DNA from: Allium sativum
Lineage: Eukaryota; Streptophyta; Magnoliopsida; Asparagales; Amaryllidaceae
NCBI GenBank assembly: GCA_030737875.1
Contig: CM060909.1
Coordinates: forward strand, 32,167,159 to 32,231,158
Direction: 5' to 3'
Length of the DNA: 64,000 bases
This document shows positions 47,889 through 58,570 of this stretch, piece by piece (the first letter of the stretch is position 1; each line of letters begins with the position of its first letter). The translations under genes were made by a program, and so were the position numbers. The notes beneath the pieces are model-generated. The model ran no database searches. It worked only from the letters and a program-made list of their open reading frames with translations, and had not been told where the DNA came from.

Positions 47889-48135
47889 TGTAACACCCCG
47901 TGAATTCTGTAACATTAAGCTTCACAAATTAAAGTGTAACTAATTCTAAATGAAAGAATCAAGGGAAATGGATTAGGCCATTGCGTTCGTCTCGAAATTC
48001 TGCTTGAGATAGAGTCCGAGTTTGCGTGAATCGGACTCCGTATGAAGAAGTTATGACCTTCGGAAGATTCAGAATAAAATTTAAATTCGAACAGCTCAGT
48101 TTTAAATTCAAAATTTCGAAAACAGGTTCAAACTG

Positions 48136-48153
48136 GGCGGGAAAATTCCCGCC
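48136..48153 (+). promoter_or_regulatory. Inverted pair of E2F-like sites, solo LTR
   Basis: GGCGGGAAAATTCCCGCC, identical over 18 bases to the gypsy-1 dyad. Confidence 0.55.
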
Positions 48154-48164
48154 CAGAAGACCGG

Positions 48165-48250
48165 GTCGACCATAGGGTCGACCATGGTGTCGACCTGGCC
48201 CCCCCAGGTAGACCATAGTGTCGACCTGCCAGTCGACCTGCCTGGTCGAC
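48165..48250. repeat. GTCGAC array, solo LTR
   Basis: Six GTCGAC sites plus decayed ones (gtagac) in gggtcgaccatag and cagtcgacctgcc contexts. Confidence 0.75.
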
Positions 48251-48398
48251 CTGGCTGGCTAGGTCTGGCCCTGGCTCGAATTTCTGTGGCCCTGTGTGTC
48301 ACTAAGGCTGACGTGTCACCTCTTGATTGGCTCTTTGAACTTTGTATGGTCTAGATTCCTCCTGTCTTCATCTGATGGCTCAAAACAATTTAAAAATC

Positions 48399-48406
48399 TA
48401 TAAATA
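48399..48406 (+). promoter_or_regulatory. TATA box, solo LTR
   Basis: TATAAATA, about 250 bases after the dyad; followed by a leader with gtcgtcatgctgcc, matching accgtcatgctgct in gypsy-1. Confidence 0.6.
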
Positions 48407-49617
48407 CACCCTAAGTCTCAACTGAAAATTCACATAAAAAAATAAGAAAGGAGTCGTCATGCTGCCAGGGAGGGATTTAACATAGCCGTCAAGAGAGAAG
48501 AGCTTAGAGACGAATCAAATTAAGAAGAAGATTAAAGTCTAATCAAATTAATCAACGCAACGTTAGTCTACCCAAAGAAGCGCATCCCAATTTCAGAATT
48601 CAGAATCCAGAATTCAAGATTCTGCATTCGTTATAAGTATAGTGACCTTTCAGAATATAAATAAAAACTGTGATGTGATTCGATGTAAATGAAAGTAGAA
48701 TTGTGTTATTGTATAAATTCTGTGTACTGTAATGGTTATATCATGACTTTTGTATTGATGTTTGTGGCATAAATTGATTTATGCAAGCCCATTAACAATT
48801 GTATATGAAAACAATGGCACTAGCAAGTTTGTGGCAAAAACTAGAATTTGATCCCTTTATGTTTATACCTATGGCATGGACTATATACATTCACTAAGTC
48901 TAAATTAAGGCTTATGTAAACATGTTCTAGATTTGGAACCTTTTATGCCTACTTGACCCAAAAACTATGATATCATTCTCATGTTTATTTGCAAGTATAA
49001 TTGGACCTATGTTAAGCATCGTTTGGGTTTCATAAACTATGCAAGTTCATGTTTATTTGCAAGTATAATTGATCTATGTTAAGTATCGTTTGGGTTTCAT
49101 AACCTATGCAAGTTCATGTTGGAATAGGCTATGTGATTAGATGTTATAATTGAACATTTTGGTGAATATACAACATGCTAGTTTTGTGGTTGACATTTTG
49201 CCAAGTTAAACATGTATAAACACAAGTTTGTATTAGCCTAAACTATGCCATTTCATATGTTACCTACTTAGTTATACTTTGACTTCAATGCAAGTTCACA
49301 TGACCTATCATTTATGTTAGTACCGCTGAATTGCAAGTTCAAGCGCCACACACCTTTATGTAGTACATGTTCTTGATTTCCTCTTTTTCTCACGTTTATA
49401 AAGATGGGCTGAATTGTGACAAGCCCAACACATGTTGCGAACAAACGGGGGTAATAACGTTAGGTGTAAAACATGAAAATATATGTTGGCATGGATGGCA
49501 CATGCCAACGACAATGACATTTAAGCGGTATGAATTGACATACCCAAGAATAAAAGATATGACATTTACATATATAATTGAGAAGTAATAAAATATGTAA
49601 ATTTAGAAAACACGATA

Positions 49618-49835
49618 TGCTTAACCCGAGGTTGGATTGAGTTGTGTTGTAAACCTGCCTGGACCCGCTCGGCTATCAAGTAGTCACAACAATACCTATC
49701 CAATGTTGGTGGTTAAGCATTGAGCCCAATAACGACCCGAGGTTAGACTGAACTACGATGTAAACATTCCCGGAACCGACCGACACATCCAGTAACCGTA
49801 GCAATATCCGTCTAATCTGAGTGGTCAGGCGCTCT
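49618..49835 (+). ncRNA. Twin RNA hairpins in solo LTR
   Basis: Unit 1: TGCTTAACC (49618) with GGTTAAGCA (49711), TTGGAT with ATCCAA, GTTGTG with CACAAC. Unit 2: TTAGAC with GTCTAA and CTACG with CGTAG. Compared with gypsy-1, the outer stem has T-A to C-G and the inner stem of unit 2 has changed on both strands while staying paired. Confidence 0.6.
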
Positions 49836-50061
49836 AAGAGACTAAGGACAGATGGTAGGGTTAAGTCAACTATAACACTTAACCAAATTCAACATGTTAA
49901 CAAGAATTGATGGGTGGGGTTAGGTAAATACAGACACTTAACCACTTAACATGTTTGACTAGAAAATCCTGGTAACGAGGGACCCGTTTCAGCAGTAACC
50001 CAAGTTAGGTATCATGGTACCCTGAAACTAGGCAGGGTGGGGCACGATTACTGGGCTGATT

Positions 50062-50556
50062 GTAAGCGGTCAAACGACGGCGGTGGGTGCACAGTGTAGG
50101 TCTAACGGGGTGCGGGCGTGCACACACTCCGGAGCAGACAACCAGAGCTCTGGGACACCAGTAGTATAACCTATGCCTTCTAGAATTTGTGTCGGGGCCG
50201 CCACCATGGGTCTTGATACACCCCATGGTGGGACCAACATAGGTATCTACAATTCTTGGGGGTCATATGACACATGTTAACGCGAGTAGGAGCCGATCTT
50301 TAAATGAAAATGGGGATCACTTCACCCTCAGCATGGGGTGCCAGTTAGAATAAACTCAAGTAGGTGCAGAGATAGAGTATGGGTGCGATAGTACATTCGA
50401 CACTTCCTTAGCTTGTGTCACTTTCCTATTTTCAGTTTATATCTATCATGCCCTTTTTCTTATTCACATACTGAAGAGTTACTAGATTTACTCAGGCTTT
50501 ATGTCTGACTCTATTTTCTTTTCGTCTTCTTTTCTTTCGTTCCCCCCCCCCCCCAG
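50062..50556 (+). other. Candidate leader intron in solo LTR
   Basis: ctgggctgattGTAAGCG ... tttctttcgttcc(C)nAG, 495 bases, at the position equivalent to 29509-30008. Confidence 0.35.
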
Positions 50557-50939
50557 CTCCACAAGGAGGAAACATCTAAGCTCAGTCAGACTCTTTACAA
50601 GCTCCAAGAACGTAGATGTATGATTTGGATCTCTTTTGCTCGGATTATGGCTTTTGATATCACTATGGGGATTTTTGTCACTTTATTTATGTTTTATGAT
50701 TCTTTAATAAATAAAGACAGTTATGAGGTTGTAATGTTGGAAGTATTTTGAGACAAGTATGGAATGTTTTGTTTGAACACGTATTGATGAAATAAAAGTC
50801 TGTTTGGTTTCCGTTGTTTTAAAATATGTGTATTTATATCTGTCTTGAGTATTTCTGTGGCTTTTACTTATAAACCTCCACCAAAGTTAAGGCATTCCCT
50901 TTGTGAGTGACCTTAGTGGAGGTGGGGCGTTTCAGCTAC

Positions 50940-51100
50940 GCCATCAAAGCGTCTCAAAAGCTGTGTATTTGAAACGCCTACAGGCTGTTGCAAAATCCAG
51001 AATCATCGTAGATTTCAACCTCTACTTCTTCTCTTCATTCTATCTTCTACTTGCACCATCAGAAAATAAAAATATAGGGTGTTCTTGATCGGATCATTGT
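50940..51100 (+). mobile_element. copia(+) 3' LTR, continuation
   Basis: Resumes after the solo LTR. Like the stretch before it (47700-47880), it contains the 'cgcatcaaagcg / aaacgcct' type sequence, supporting continuity. It ends at the start of the next chromovirus; no natural LTR terminus is seen. Confidence 0.55.
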
Positions 51101-51248
51101 TGTGACGGCCCGCCCCATACCAGCCGGCATTTCCTCCGAAAGCGCGCTGTACACATGCCCGACTAGCATGGAACGATCGTCAGAGAAAGAAAAGAAGAGA
51201 ATGAACTAACAAAGAACCTGTAGAAAGTCTCACAGCGTATGGAACAAA

Positions 51249-51249
<1 letters not shown>

Positions 51250-51282
<33 letters not shown>
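51250..51282. repeat. (TAA)n microsatellite
   Basis: About eleven units; only about six in the other LTR at 57673-57690. Confidence 0.9.
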
Positions 51283-52069
51283 CTTGACATAAAACAGGCG
51301 AGACAGTGCATAAGCTGAAAATTAAACCAACATAGCAGCGGAAATCCAAATACAGCTTATTACAACTTTCCAAATTTACTGTCTCTAAAAAAAAGAAAGG
51401 TAAAGTAGAAGATGAACGACTAATGCCCAAGCAGTGATCTTCAACAACACAGGGAGAATACTATATATATCATACGTGGAAGCCTCCTGCTCGTCTCCAG
51501 ATCAGCTACCCGTGCATACCCAGCTAACCTGTCTCTAGTCTGCTCGTGTGAGCACCCAGAGTAATAAGAGGAGACATAAAACTCTGGGTCAGACAAAAAG
51601 TCTGGTATGAACGATAAGCAGCAAAACAAAACAATAACAGGTATAATCCAATCATACCTGAACCTGGAACTGCAACCAAAGAGTTAGCACAACATACTGT
51701 ACAATACTCTAAGGTGCCACTAACACATGGTGTGAATAATACGGGGTAGGGGTGTGCATGTCATAGTGATGGCAAACAATCAAGCATAGCAACCATCCTC
51801 ACATCTCTCACTTAGTGCGTAAAGCATACGATACCCACTACCTTGGTCACCTAATCCTTTGGGCCATGACGGAATCCAAACCCGAACAACTATCACTACA
51901 AGCCCACTATCCACCTCTCAGTGGTGAACCAAAGTTTGTGAATACCGAAAACCCCTTTGCACACGTCCCGCAGCAAAGCCCAATCATGAAGTGAACTCAT
52001 TGGTTCCCAACTGGATCATGAGCTTTAACTTCCACTTGGACTACCTTTGCATCTCGGGTTTTGGTTTCC

Positions 52070-52425
52070 TCCTGTTCGGGTCGGTCAATCAAGCGTCTTT
52101 CATTCTGGTCGGTTTTCATCATCTCTACCCTGGTCGGTCGGTATTGCCCCCCCCCCCCCCCCCCCCGGTCGATCGAACACTTCACCATTCCTGGTCGGTC
52201 GTACTTCACCATCCATGGTCGGTCGTACTTCACCATCCCTAGTCGGTCGTACTTCATCATCATATGGGGTCAGTCGAACATTGCATGGTGGTCGGTCTTG
52301 CCCAACCTGGTCGGTCTCCCTAGTCGGTCGAACACTTCATACAGGGTCGGTCGTGATGTCCTCCTTCTATTCGGGCCGGTCATGAGCTCGGGTCGGTCGG
52401 TCAAAACCTTCCCCTGGTCGGTCTA
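52070..52425. repeat. GGTCGG-rich array in gypsy-3 U3
   Basis: Roughly 18 copies of ggtcgg or gtcggtcg with spacers; the most regular part is a 24-bp unit, ggtcggtcgtacttcaccatcc, repeated three times at 52190-52260. It includes a poly-C tract. Confidence 0.8.
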
Positions 52426-53424
52426 ACTTGTCCCAAAGAAAACCTGCACCATTTCAGCAAGCTATTTTCGCCTCTCGATGGCGTTTTCAACCATTCTAAC
52501 TTTATAATGCAATCATAGGTCATACCAAACAGTAGTAGCAACATGTATAATCAACCATAAACACCAAAACAACAATTTAATCATAACAATATGGATCAAA
52601 TGTACCCAAAACCCATGTTTTCCCCTTAACCATGTTTAAGCATAACTAATGATAGGATTAGCAAAACTTAACCAAATTAACCCAAATTCATATCAGAGGT
52701 CTAAAACATCATTTCGGATTTTATAAATATTTTTTCGGAATTTTATCATGTTTAAATTCGCTAATTAACACTAATTACCCTTAATTAGCCATAATTAGTG
52801 AGGAACTATGCAAATCACTCACCTTAGCCACAAACAAACTTTAGATCTGAAATAATCTCTGATTTGGTGCTACCCTCCCTTGATTTGATGTAGTTTTGCT
52901 TAATCTTCGATTAGAAAGTGATTAGAGACGATTTGGGATGAAATTAGAAGGTGGAGGCCATGGCTAGGGTGAAGGACATGTTTGGGGCGGCTGAAAAATG
53001 AAATAAAATTCGTTTTCCTACTGTTTTCAGCCTCCCCATAACCCTAATCCCGAAATGTGTTATGGGCCTTCTTGCTAATCACCTCAATTAGGCCCAGTTA
53101 AGCTGTTTTCACCTTCTAAACCTTGTTTCAGCCATATCTCCCAAATGGTAAGTCCGTTTCTCACATGTGACCACTCTACGGAAAGGTAAATCATCAAACG
53201 AATCTAATGGAAGTGGTTTTAGGTCAAAATTCCTTTCCAAACAAAAGTTATGGCCGAAACAAGATCAGTTAGGGGTAAAATGGTCATTTAAAAACCGACA
53301 AAAATCATGAACATGAGAAATAACCCCAATAGTCGTCCCCCAACTCTACATGACCATACGAATTCGTATGAGAAAGAAATAAATATTCTACGATCCTTTG
53401 ATGCGTAGAATGCGGGTTGTTACA

Positions 53425-53460
53425 TTCTCCCCCCTTAAGAAATTTCGCCCCCGAAATTCC
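53425..53460 (-). promoter_or_regulatory. Polypurine tract of gypsy-3
   Basis: Minus strand: ttcgggggcgaaatttcttaaggggggagaa, then TGTAACAACCC. It is the extended form typical of chromoviruses. Confidence 0.88.
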
Positions 53461-53599
53461 CTAACCAAAACACACAAAGGGTCCCGCATGCCTGTCAGCC
53501 CCAAAACAACAATCAACATGCAAAACAAGTCTATCCTAGCATGTTGTTTACTAACAAGGGAAACTATCGCTACCAAAACCTTACCAGGCAAAGAGTTCT

Positions 53600-53990
53600 G
53601 GATAATTCTTCCTTATATGCTACTCTGTTTCCCAAGTACAGTCTTTCTTATTCTTACCCACTGAACTTTGACTAGTTTCACCACTTTCCTTCGAAGCTGC
53701 TTCGTATCGTTCCCAACAATACGCATAGGCTTGAGGTTCTCAACCGCCTCGAGTTCAACCTCGATATCGTCCAACTGATCTGGTGATATAGCCACATTAG
53801 GGTCTTGCACAAACTTCCTTAACTGGGAAACATGAAATACGTTGTGAACTCCCGCTATCTTGTCACGTAGCTCTACTTCATACGCCAAATTCCCAACTTG
53901 CTCGAGGACTGGGAATGGGCCAACAATTCTTGGTGCTAACTTACCTCTCCAACCAATCCGAATCACATTCTCAATGGAGAGATCTTGACG
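53600..53990 (-). pseudogene. gypsy-3 integrase C-terminus and chromodomain
   Basis: Minus frame 53966-53613: IGWRGKLAPRIVGPFPVLEQVG, VHNVFHVSQLRKF, then VKLVKVQW and a frameshift shortly before the chromodomain's TWE motif. It aligns with gypsy-1 34160-34480. The start of the segment is taken from the alignment, not from an ATG. Confidence 0.88.
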
Positions 53991-54300
53991 AACACCAAGT
54001 TGTTAACGAAGAATTCCATATCTCTTCGTCTCTTATCGAGATAAGTCTTCTGCCTATCTTGGGTAGCCTTCATTCTCTAATATACAATTCACTCAAATAC
54101 CATCATGACCTGACCTAGTCCTTGGTAAATTATCAATATAATCCGTTTGAGACTTGTTCTCAACGGTTGTGATAATCCACTAAGCTTCCTTTGCTCAGCT
54201 TTAACTAACTGGCAATTCATGCATTTGGACATAAACTTCCCAACGTCTTTCTTTATCCTTTCCCAGTAGTAGATCTGCTCCATGTCTCAATACATCTTGT
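53991..54300 (-). pseudogene. gypsy-3 integrase zinc-finger remnant
   Basis: Minus frame 54283-54089: YYWERIKKDVGKFMSKCMNC and QLVKAEQRKLSGLSQPL, the CC half of the HHCC finger. The catalytic core (first two Asp and the Glu) that should follow is deleted; the sequence goes almost directly to the C-terminal region. Confidence 0.8.
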
Positions 54301-54680
54301 TACCACTGGGATGTATAGTCAATTTCGGGTGATGATATGCTCTAAGCACTTCACCTCTCAGTCCATCTACATTGGGTACAACTAGTCCCTTATTCTTTCG
54401 AAGCCACCCTTCTCGATCAAATCCTTACTTAATCATTCTATTTCCATCGATACCCATCTCTACCCTAGAGATGGTTTCCAATAGATTAGGATCGTCCTTC
54501 TAACTGGAACCAATCCACTCAATCAAAATCGATCTAATCGCCAAGCTTACTAGTGTTTCTGAATCCAATTCACTCTTGGGCCTGAAATCATATCCTGTGA
54601 TATACTTTAGTTGCTTCCATCCTAGAAACAAAACCCCTAAACTGGCATGTCTCCTACTCAATGCAACTATTACCGCACCC
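54301..54680 (-). pseudogene. gypsy-3 RNase H end and integrase N-terminal linker
   Basis: A minus frame contains LSRRHAS (end of RNase H, usually ADALSRR) followed by the linker YDFRPKSELDSETLVSLAI. Nothing upstream matches RT or the RNase H catalytic region; instead tandem repeats begin. Confidence 0.65.
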
Positions 54681-54685
54681 AAATC

Positions 54686-54892
54686 CTTTGCTATGATCAC
54701 TCTGCCCCATGGAGTCTTGGCGACTCCACTGCACTGATCCATAGCCACTAGTCCTTTGCTATGTCCACTCTGCCCCATGAAGTCATAACAACTCCACTAC
54801 ACTGGCTCATAGCCTTACTATTCCTTTACTATGTCCACTTTGCCCCTCGAGTCATGACGACTCTACTGCACTGGCTCATAGTCCTACTACAA
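54686..54892. repeat. Three tandem 68-70 bp units in gypsy-3
   Basis: Units start ctttgctatg at 54686 and 54754 and ctttactatg at 54824, each containing ccactctgcccc and a cga(c/g)tccactgcactgg-type block. Confidence 0.8.
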
Positions 54893-56040
54893 TCACTTTG
54901 TTCCCCATCGCTGGAACTCTACAGGTGATAGTCTACTCAAGGGAAGAAAAATAGGAACAACATAGCAACCATAACATCCATCAAACAAGTCCTACCTATC
55001 ACCTCTAAATTCATAAACACATCGACACATACATGACTGGTCTAACCAATCCCAATATGTCGATTCTAGTATGTCTGGTCCAACCAATATCAATAACTAA
55101 TGGAAGCCCAGCCTCCATACATACACCGATGCCTACTTGACTGGTCCAACCAATCCCAGGCCAATGGAAGCCCCGCCTCCCTACGGACTACCGTACGTCC
55201 AATGTACGTTTATCCTCCAAGGATAACTAGATCACGTCCAACGGATCCAGTGTAACGGGCGTCCCCAGATACCCCTGCTTTTAGTCCGCCTAAAATACTT
55301 GAGTCCAACCCAAGTCTATCCATTATCTTGCTGCCCTCTCGAGTCCAACTCAAGCCGAATCCAATTCCTTGCAGCCTTCTCGAGTCCAAATCGAGTCAAT
55401 CTATAACTCAGACCCAGTCTTGAGTATCCATTACCGACAAACTCTAGTCCAACGTGAGTCGTATCCCTATTCGTTGCATCTCCAAGATCAACGAACACCC
55501 ATTTTCTTTTACGAGTTCAAGTCCAACTTGAATCGTCCTAATCTTCGTTGCATCTTCCATGGTCGACGAATACATCCCATTTATTCAAAAAGAACATCAA
55601 CATAAAGTCCTAAACAATCCATTACTTTGCATCTTTCTCGAGTCCCATTCGAGTCATCTCATAATCCTATCGAGTCTAACTCAGGCAGTCCATACCACTG
55701 AATAGTCTTATCCTGTCGTAGCTGCCCATTACTCCTCGAGTAAACCAAGATATCATCCAATGAAAAATCACAACAACAACTTATCTCTTACGCGAACCAT
55801 CCTAATCGAACTCAACATTCCCCAAGCACAAGCCCCAAAGGCCTAAACCAATATCAGACAAGCACCTAAGGAACATCTCCTCCGAATTTGGACAATCCAC
55901 GTGAAGTGATACTAGCAAAACCACTAAGCACTGGAGCATTCATTTGCCTCCCAGAGACAACCATAACTTATTACAACGATAACCTCTCAGCTTCCCTGAC
56001 TCCAGTTACTATCGTCATCACTAGGTAGATATCTAATACC
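54893..56040. other. Non-coding, repeat-rich block where gypsy-3 RT should be
   Basis: No RT motif in any frame. Two repeat themes: ctggtccaaccaatccca (55040-55170) and short dyads of the type cgagtccaactcgagtc (near 55300, 55339, 55380, 55443, 55505, 55638, 55674). A unit ending gttgcatcttccaagatcaacgaa occurs twice (55475, 55550). Confidence 0.6.
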
Positions 56041-56290
56041 ACCCTATTCCTTTAGAGTAGATCGACTCCCCAAATAATGCTAAACCCAGTAAAGCCCAAA
56101 ACAAAATAATCACAAACAAACATACATCCATGGCTCGGTAAGACCACGTTACGATAAATCATACTGAGGCTAATCGAACCACCAGTCGGGTTCGTCACTA
56201 CTAAAGGTCTATCGATTAACTCAGGTTTGTCAAACAAAACCCGATCAAAACATCTTAAATAGAAAGCATACCTCGAATAACGACACCTTT
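56041..56290 (-). pseudogene. gypsy-3 protease remnant
   Basis: Minus frame: ELIDRPLVVTNPTGGSISLSMI and CDYFVLGF, the C-terminal half of a gypsy aspartic protease. The segment before it reads RVLFD then directly KPELIDRP, so the residues after the catalytic Asp (SGASHSFI in relatives) and the following helix are deleted. Confidence 0.8.
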
Positions 56291-57321
56291 TTCCTTCTGC
56301 GCCGCAGTTGGGGCATTCGACGAAGAAGGAACAACATTGATAACATATGCTTTCACGATCTGCTTCTCCCTAGGAGGTTGTGGACATTCATTCTTAGGAT
56401 GTCCCGCCTGGCCACAAAAAAGCACTTCCTTTCCCCAGGCTTTTCCCGACAATCTCTGGCATAGTGGCCCTTCTTGCCACAGCTAAAGCACTCGCCATCT
56501 TTCTTACTTTTCTTAATTTGGCCATCTATGGTTTGGTCTTGCTTCCTCTTATTTTGGGAACTATCCTTGCCTCCACCGCTTGCTTGCGGCTTTGGCTCCT
56601 CTGCAGATGCAATAGCAACCTCGGTCTTTGGCTTAGGGTAAAGACTTTCTGATCTCAAAGATTTTCCCACAATCGACTCAAACGTCTCATCGATGTGGTT
56701 AATAAGCCTTTCCCCCAAGTATCCATCTAAGCCAGTAATGAACTTTTCATTCTTCTTCTCGGGAGTGTCAATGAGGGATAGTCCATACTTCGACAATGTG
56801 TCAAACTCAGTAATATACTCCGAGATTGCCCTACCACTCTGCTTAAGCTCCAAGAACTTCCTAAACAATTCCGACTTCTGAGCAGCTAGGATAAACTTGT
56901 CGCTAAAGCGAGCCTTAAACTGATCCCAAGTAACCTGATCCTCGGGAGTGGCTGTCTTAATAGCATTCCACCAATTCATCGCTCGCCCTTGCAGCTGACG
57001 AGACGCTAGCCTTCTCTTCATCGCATCCTCGATACCCAAGTCGTCGAAGATACGATCACAGCTATCCAACCAATCCTGAACATCCGTGGCCGACTCCGTT
57101 CCATGGAACGGCTTCCCACCAAGGTTAGTGTAATCCTTGCACAACTTGGTGAAATCGGCCCTAGGCGCCTGCACTATTGGACCACCACCATTACCGGCAT
57201 TGGAAGTTGCCCTCTGAACATCCCTAAGCATCTCCCTCATTAGGTTAGTAAACATCGTCCTCATGTCAGTGACATTACCATTATTAGCTCCCCTACCGGC
57301 ACCTCTTGCGTATTGGCTCAT
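56291..57321 (-). CDS. gag: gypsy-3 Gag (capsid and zinc knuckle), frameshifted near its end
   Basis: The minus frame starts at ATG 57321 with MSQYARGAGRG, about 190 bases after the primer site, as expected for the element's first gene. Residues about 60-210 form a Retrotrans_gag capsid domain (FHGTESATDVQDWL, MNWWNAIK, WDQFKARFSDKFI, ISEYITEFDTLSKYG). Lysine-rich linker, then one intact CCHC knuckle (CFSCGKKGHYARDC, residues about 280-293). A frameshift near 56400 follows; the second knuckle CGQAGHPKNEC and the protease linker continue in another frame (56452-56255). This is the best-preserved Gag in the window and the only one with a capsid. Gag packages element RNA into cytoplasmic particles. 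Confidence 0.93.
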
Positions 57322-57509
57322 GGTTCAATATGTAAAGAGAAAACGATTAACCATCTCCATAGTGGTGCTAGTGCAGTACGACTTCATCCTTATACTACTA
57401 ATAGTATATATATATATCTTTTGAAAACCAAAATAATCACAAATACGCGCTCTCATATATGTATTATCTCTCCCTGGTGTCTTTCCCTAGGTTAACTACG
57501 CAACCTAGA

Positions 57510-57521
57510 GCTCTGATACCA
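57510..57521 (-). promoter_or_regulatory. Primer binding site of gypsy-3
   Basis: Minus strand TGGTATCAGAGC, two bases from the LTR end at 57524. Confidence 0.9.
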
Positions 57522-57523
57522 AA

Positions 57524-57880
57524 TGTGACGGCCCGCCCCGCACCAGCCGGCATTTCCTCCGAAAGTGCGCTATACACATGCCCGACTAGCACGGAACGGT
57601 CGTCAGAGAAAGAAAAGAAGAGAATGAACTAACAAAGAACCTGTAGAATGTCTCACAGCTCATGGAACAAAATATAATAATAATAATAATCTTGACATAA
57701 AACAGGCGAGACAGTGCATAAGCTGAAAACTAAACCAACATAGCAGCGGAAATCCAAATACAGCTTATTACAACTTTCCAAATTTACTGTCTCTAAAACA
57801 AAAGAAAGGTAAAGTAGAAGATGCACGACTAATGCCTAAGCAGTGATCTTCAACAACACAGGGAGAATACTATATATATC
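57524..57880 (-). mobile_element. gypsy-3 5' LTR, partial
   Basis: TGTGACGGCCCG... matches 51101-51470. It is interrupted at ...tatatatc (57880) by the LTR of a Tat-like element; the rest must lie beyond the window. Confidence 0.9.
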
Positions 57881-58140
57881 TGTTAGATCGAAATTTGGAC
57901 CTAACACCCAAATTGTTATGAACGGTAGAAAATTTTAAATGAGGAACAAGGAAAAAGAAAATAACACTCAGAATTTATAGTGGTTCGGCGTTAACGAGCC
58001 TACGTCCACTTATATCTTATTGATTGTGCTTTAAAAGCTAATACAACAATGATTTCTCTCAATATTTCAGTGGTTTGACAACAATGGCGGATTCAGTACT
58101 CACTATTGCCAAAAAGATCCCGAAAAATGCCAAGCTCTGG

Positions 58141-58150
58141 GCTATTTATA
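58141..58150 (-). promoter_or_regulatory. TATA box of Tat(-) LTR
   Basis: TATAAATAGC on the minus strand. Confidence 0.55.
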
Positions 58151-58159
58151 GCTGATTTT

Positions 58160-58570
58160 GTCAAGCGGATCGCGGACACGTGGCACGAATCCCGAGATCA
58201 TCGGATCGCATCGCCACCATTGAAGAAACAGTCAAACTAGCCGTTGTGGACAGGTGTCGTGATTTTCTTGAAAATCGGATCGTGCAGATGGGGAGAATTG
58301 GCCCGGATAACGGTTGGGGACACGTGTCGCCAGATCCGTGCGATTCGGATCGCCGAAGACTAGATCGCGCTTGAACAAGTCAGAGGGTTCGCCATGTACC
58401 AGGGGATCGGATCGGTTCGCTCGGGGTATCAATGTAAGCTTGGATCGGATCGCCCAGCTACGCCGTTCGCTGATGAGATGGGGCGATCCGTAGAGACACG
58501 ATCCGATATTTGGGCGAGACGACGGTGCGCGATTCGATATCGAGCGAAATGATGATGCGCGATCCATTCC
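58160..58570. repeat. CGGATCG-rich cluster in Tat(-) U3
   Basis: More than a dozen cggatcg / cgatccg / gcgatcc motifs in 400 bases with irregular spacing; some are paired as ggatcggatcg. Related motifs reappear at 58770-58830 and 59400-59530 outside the LTR. Confidence 0.65.

Larger units (their letters stand above)
47889..50934 (+). mobile_element. Solo LTR of a third chromovirus family (3.05 kb)
   Basis: TGTAACACC...GGGGCGTTTCA with no primer site, coding region or second LTR beside it, flanked by gcaac/gctac. It has the same plan as the gypsy-1 LTR: GCCATTGCGTTCGTCTCG (47977), E2F-like dyad (48136), GTCGAC array (48165-48250), TATA (48399), twin hairpins (49618), candidate intron (50062-50556). 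It arose by recombination between the two LTRs of a full element. Confidence 0.88.
51101..53424 (-). mobile_element. 3' LTR of chromovirus gypsy-3 (minus), 2.3 kb
   Basis: The plus-strand view is TGTGACGGCCCG...GGGTTGTTACA. To its right lies the complement of a purine tract, so it is the 3' LTR of a minus-strand element. The first 370 bases match the partial 5' LTR at 57524-57880 apart from a longer TAA microsatellite (51250-51282 against 57673-57690). U3 carries a GGTCGG-rich array (52070-52425) and a run of 19 or so C at 52147-52166. Confidence 0.9.

Noticed and set aside
49367..49588. 73-codon frame in the solo LTR
   Set aside because: The equivalent positions in the gypsy-1 LTRs are not open in the same frame.
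52047..52426. Overlapping frames of about 80-120 codons rich in Pro, Ser, Arg and Gly
   Set aside because: They are translations of the GGTCGG array and poly-C tract inside an LTR U3.
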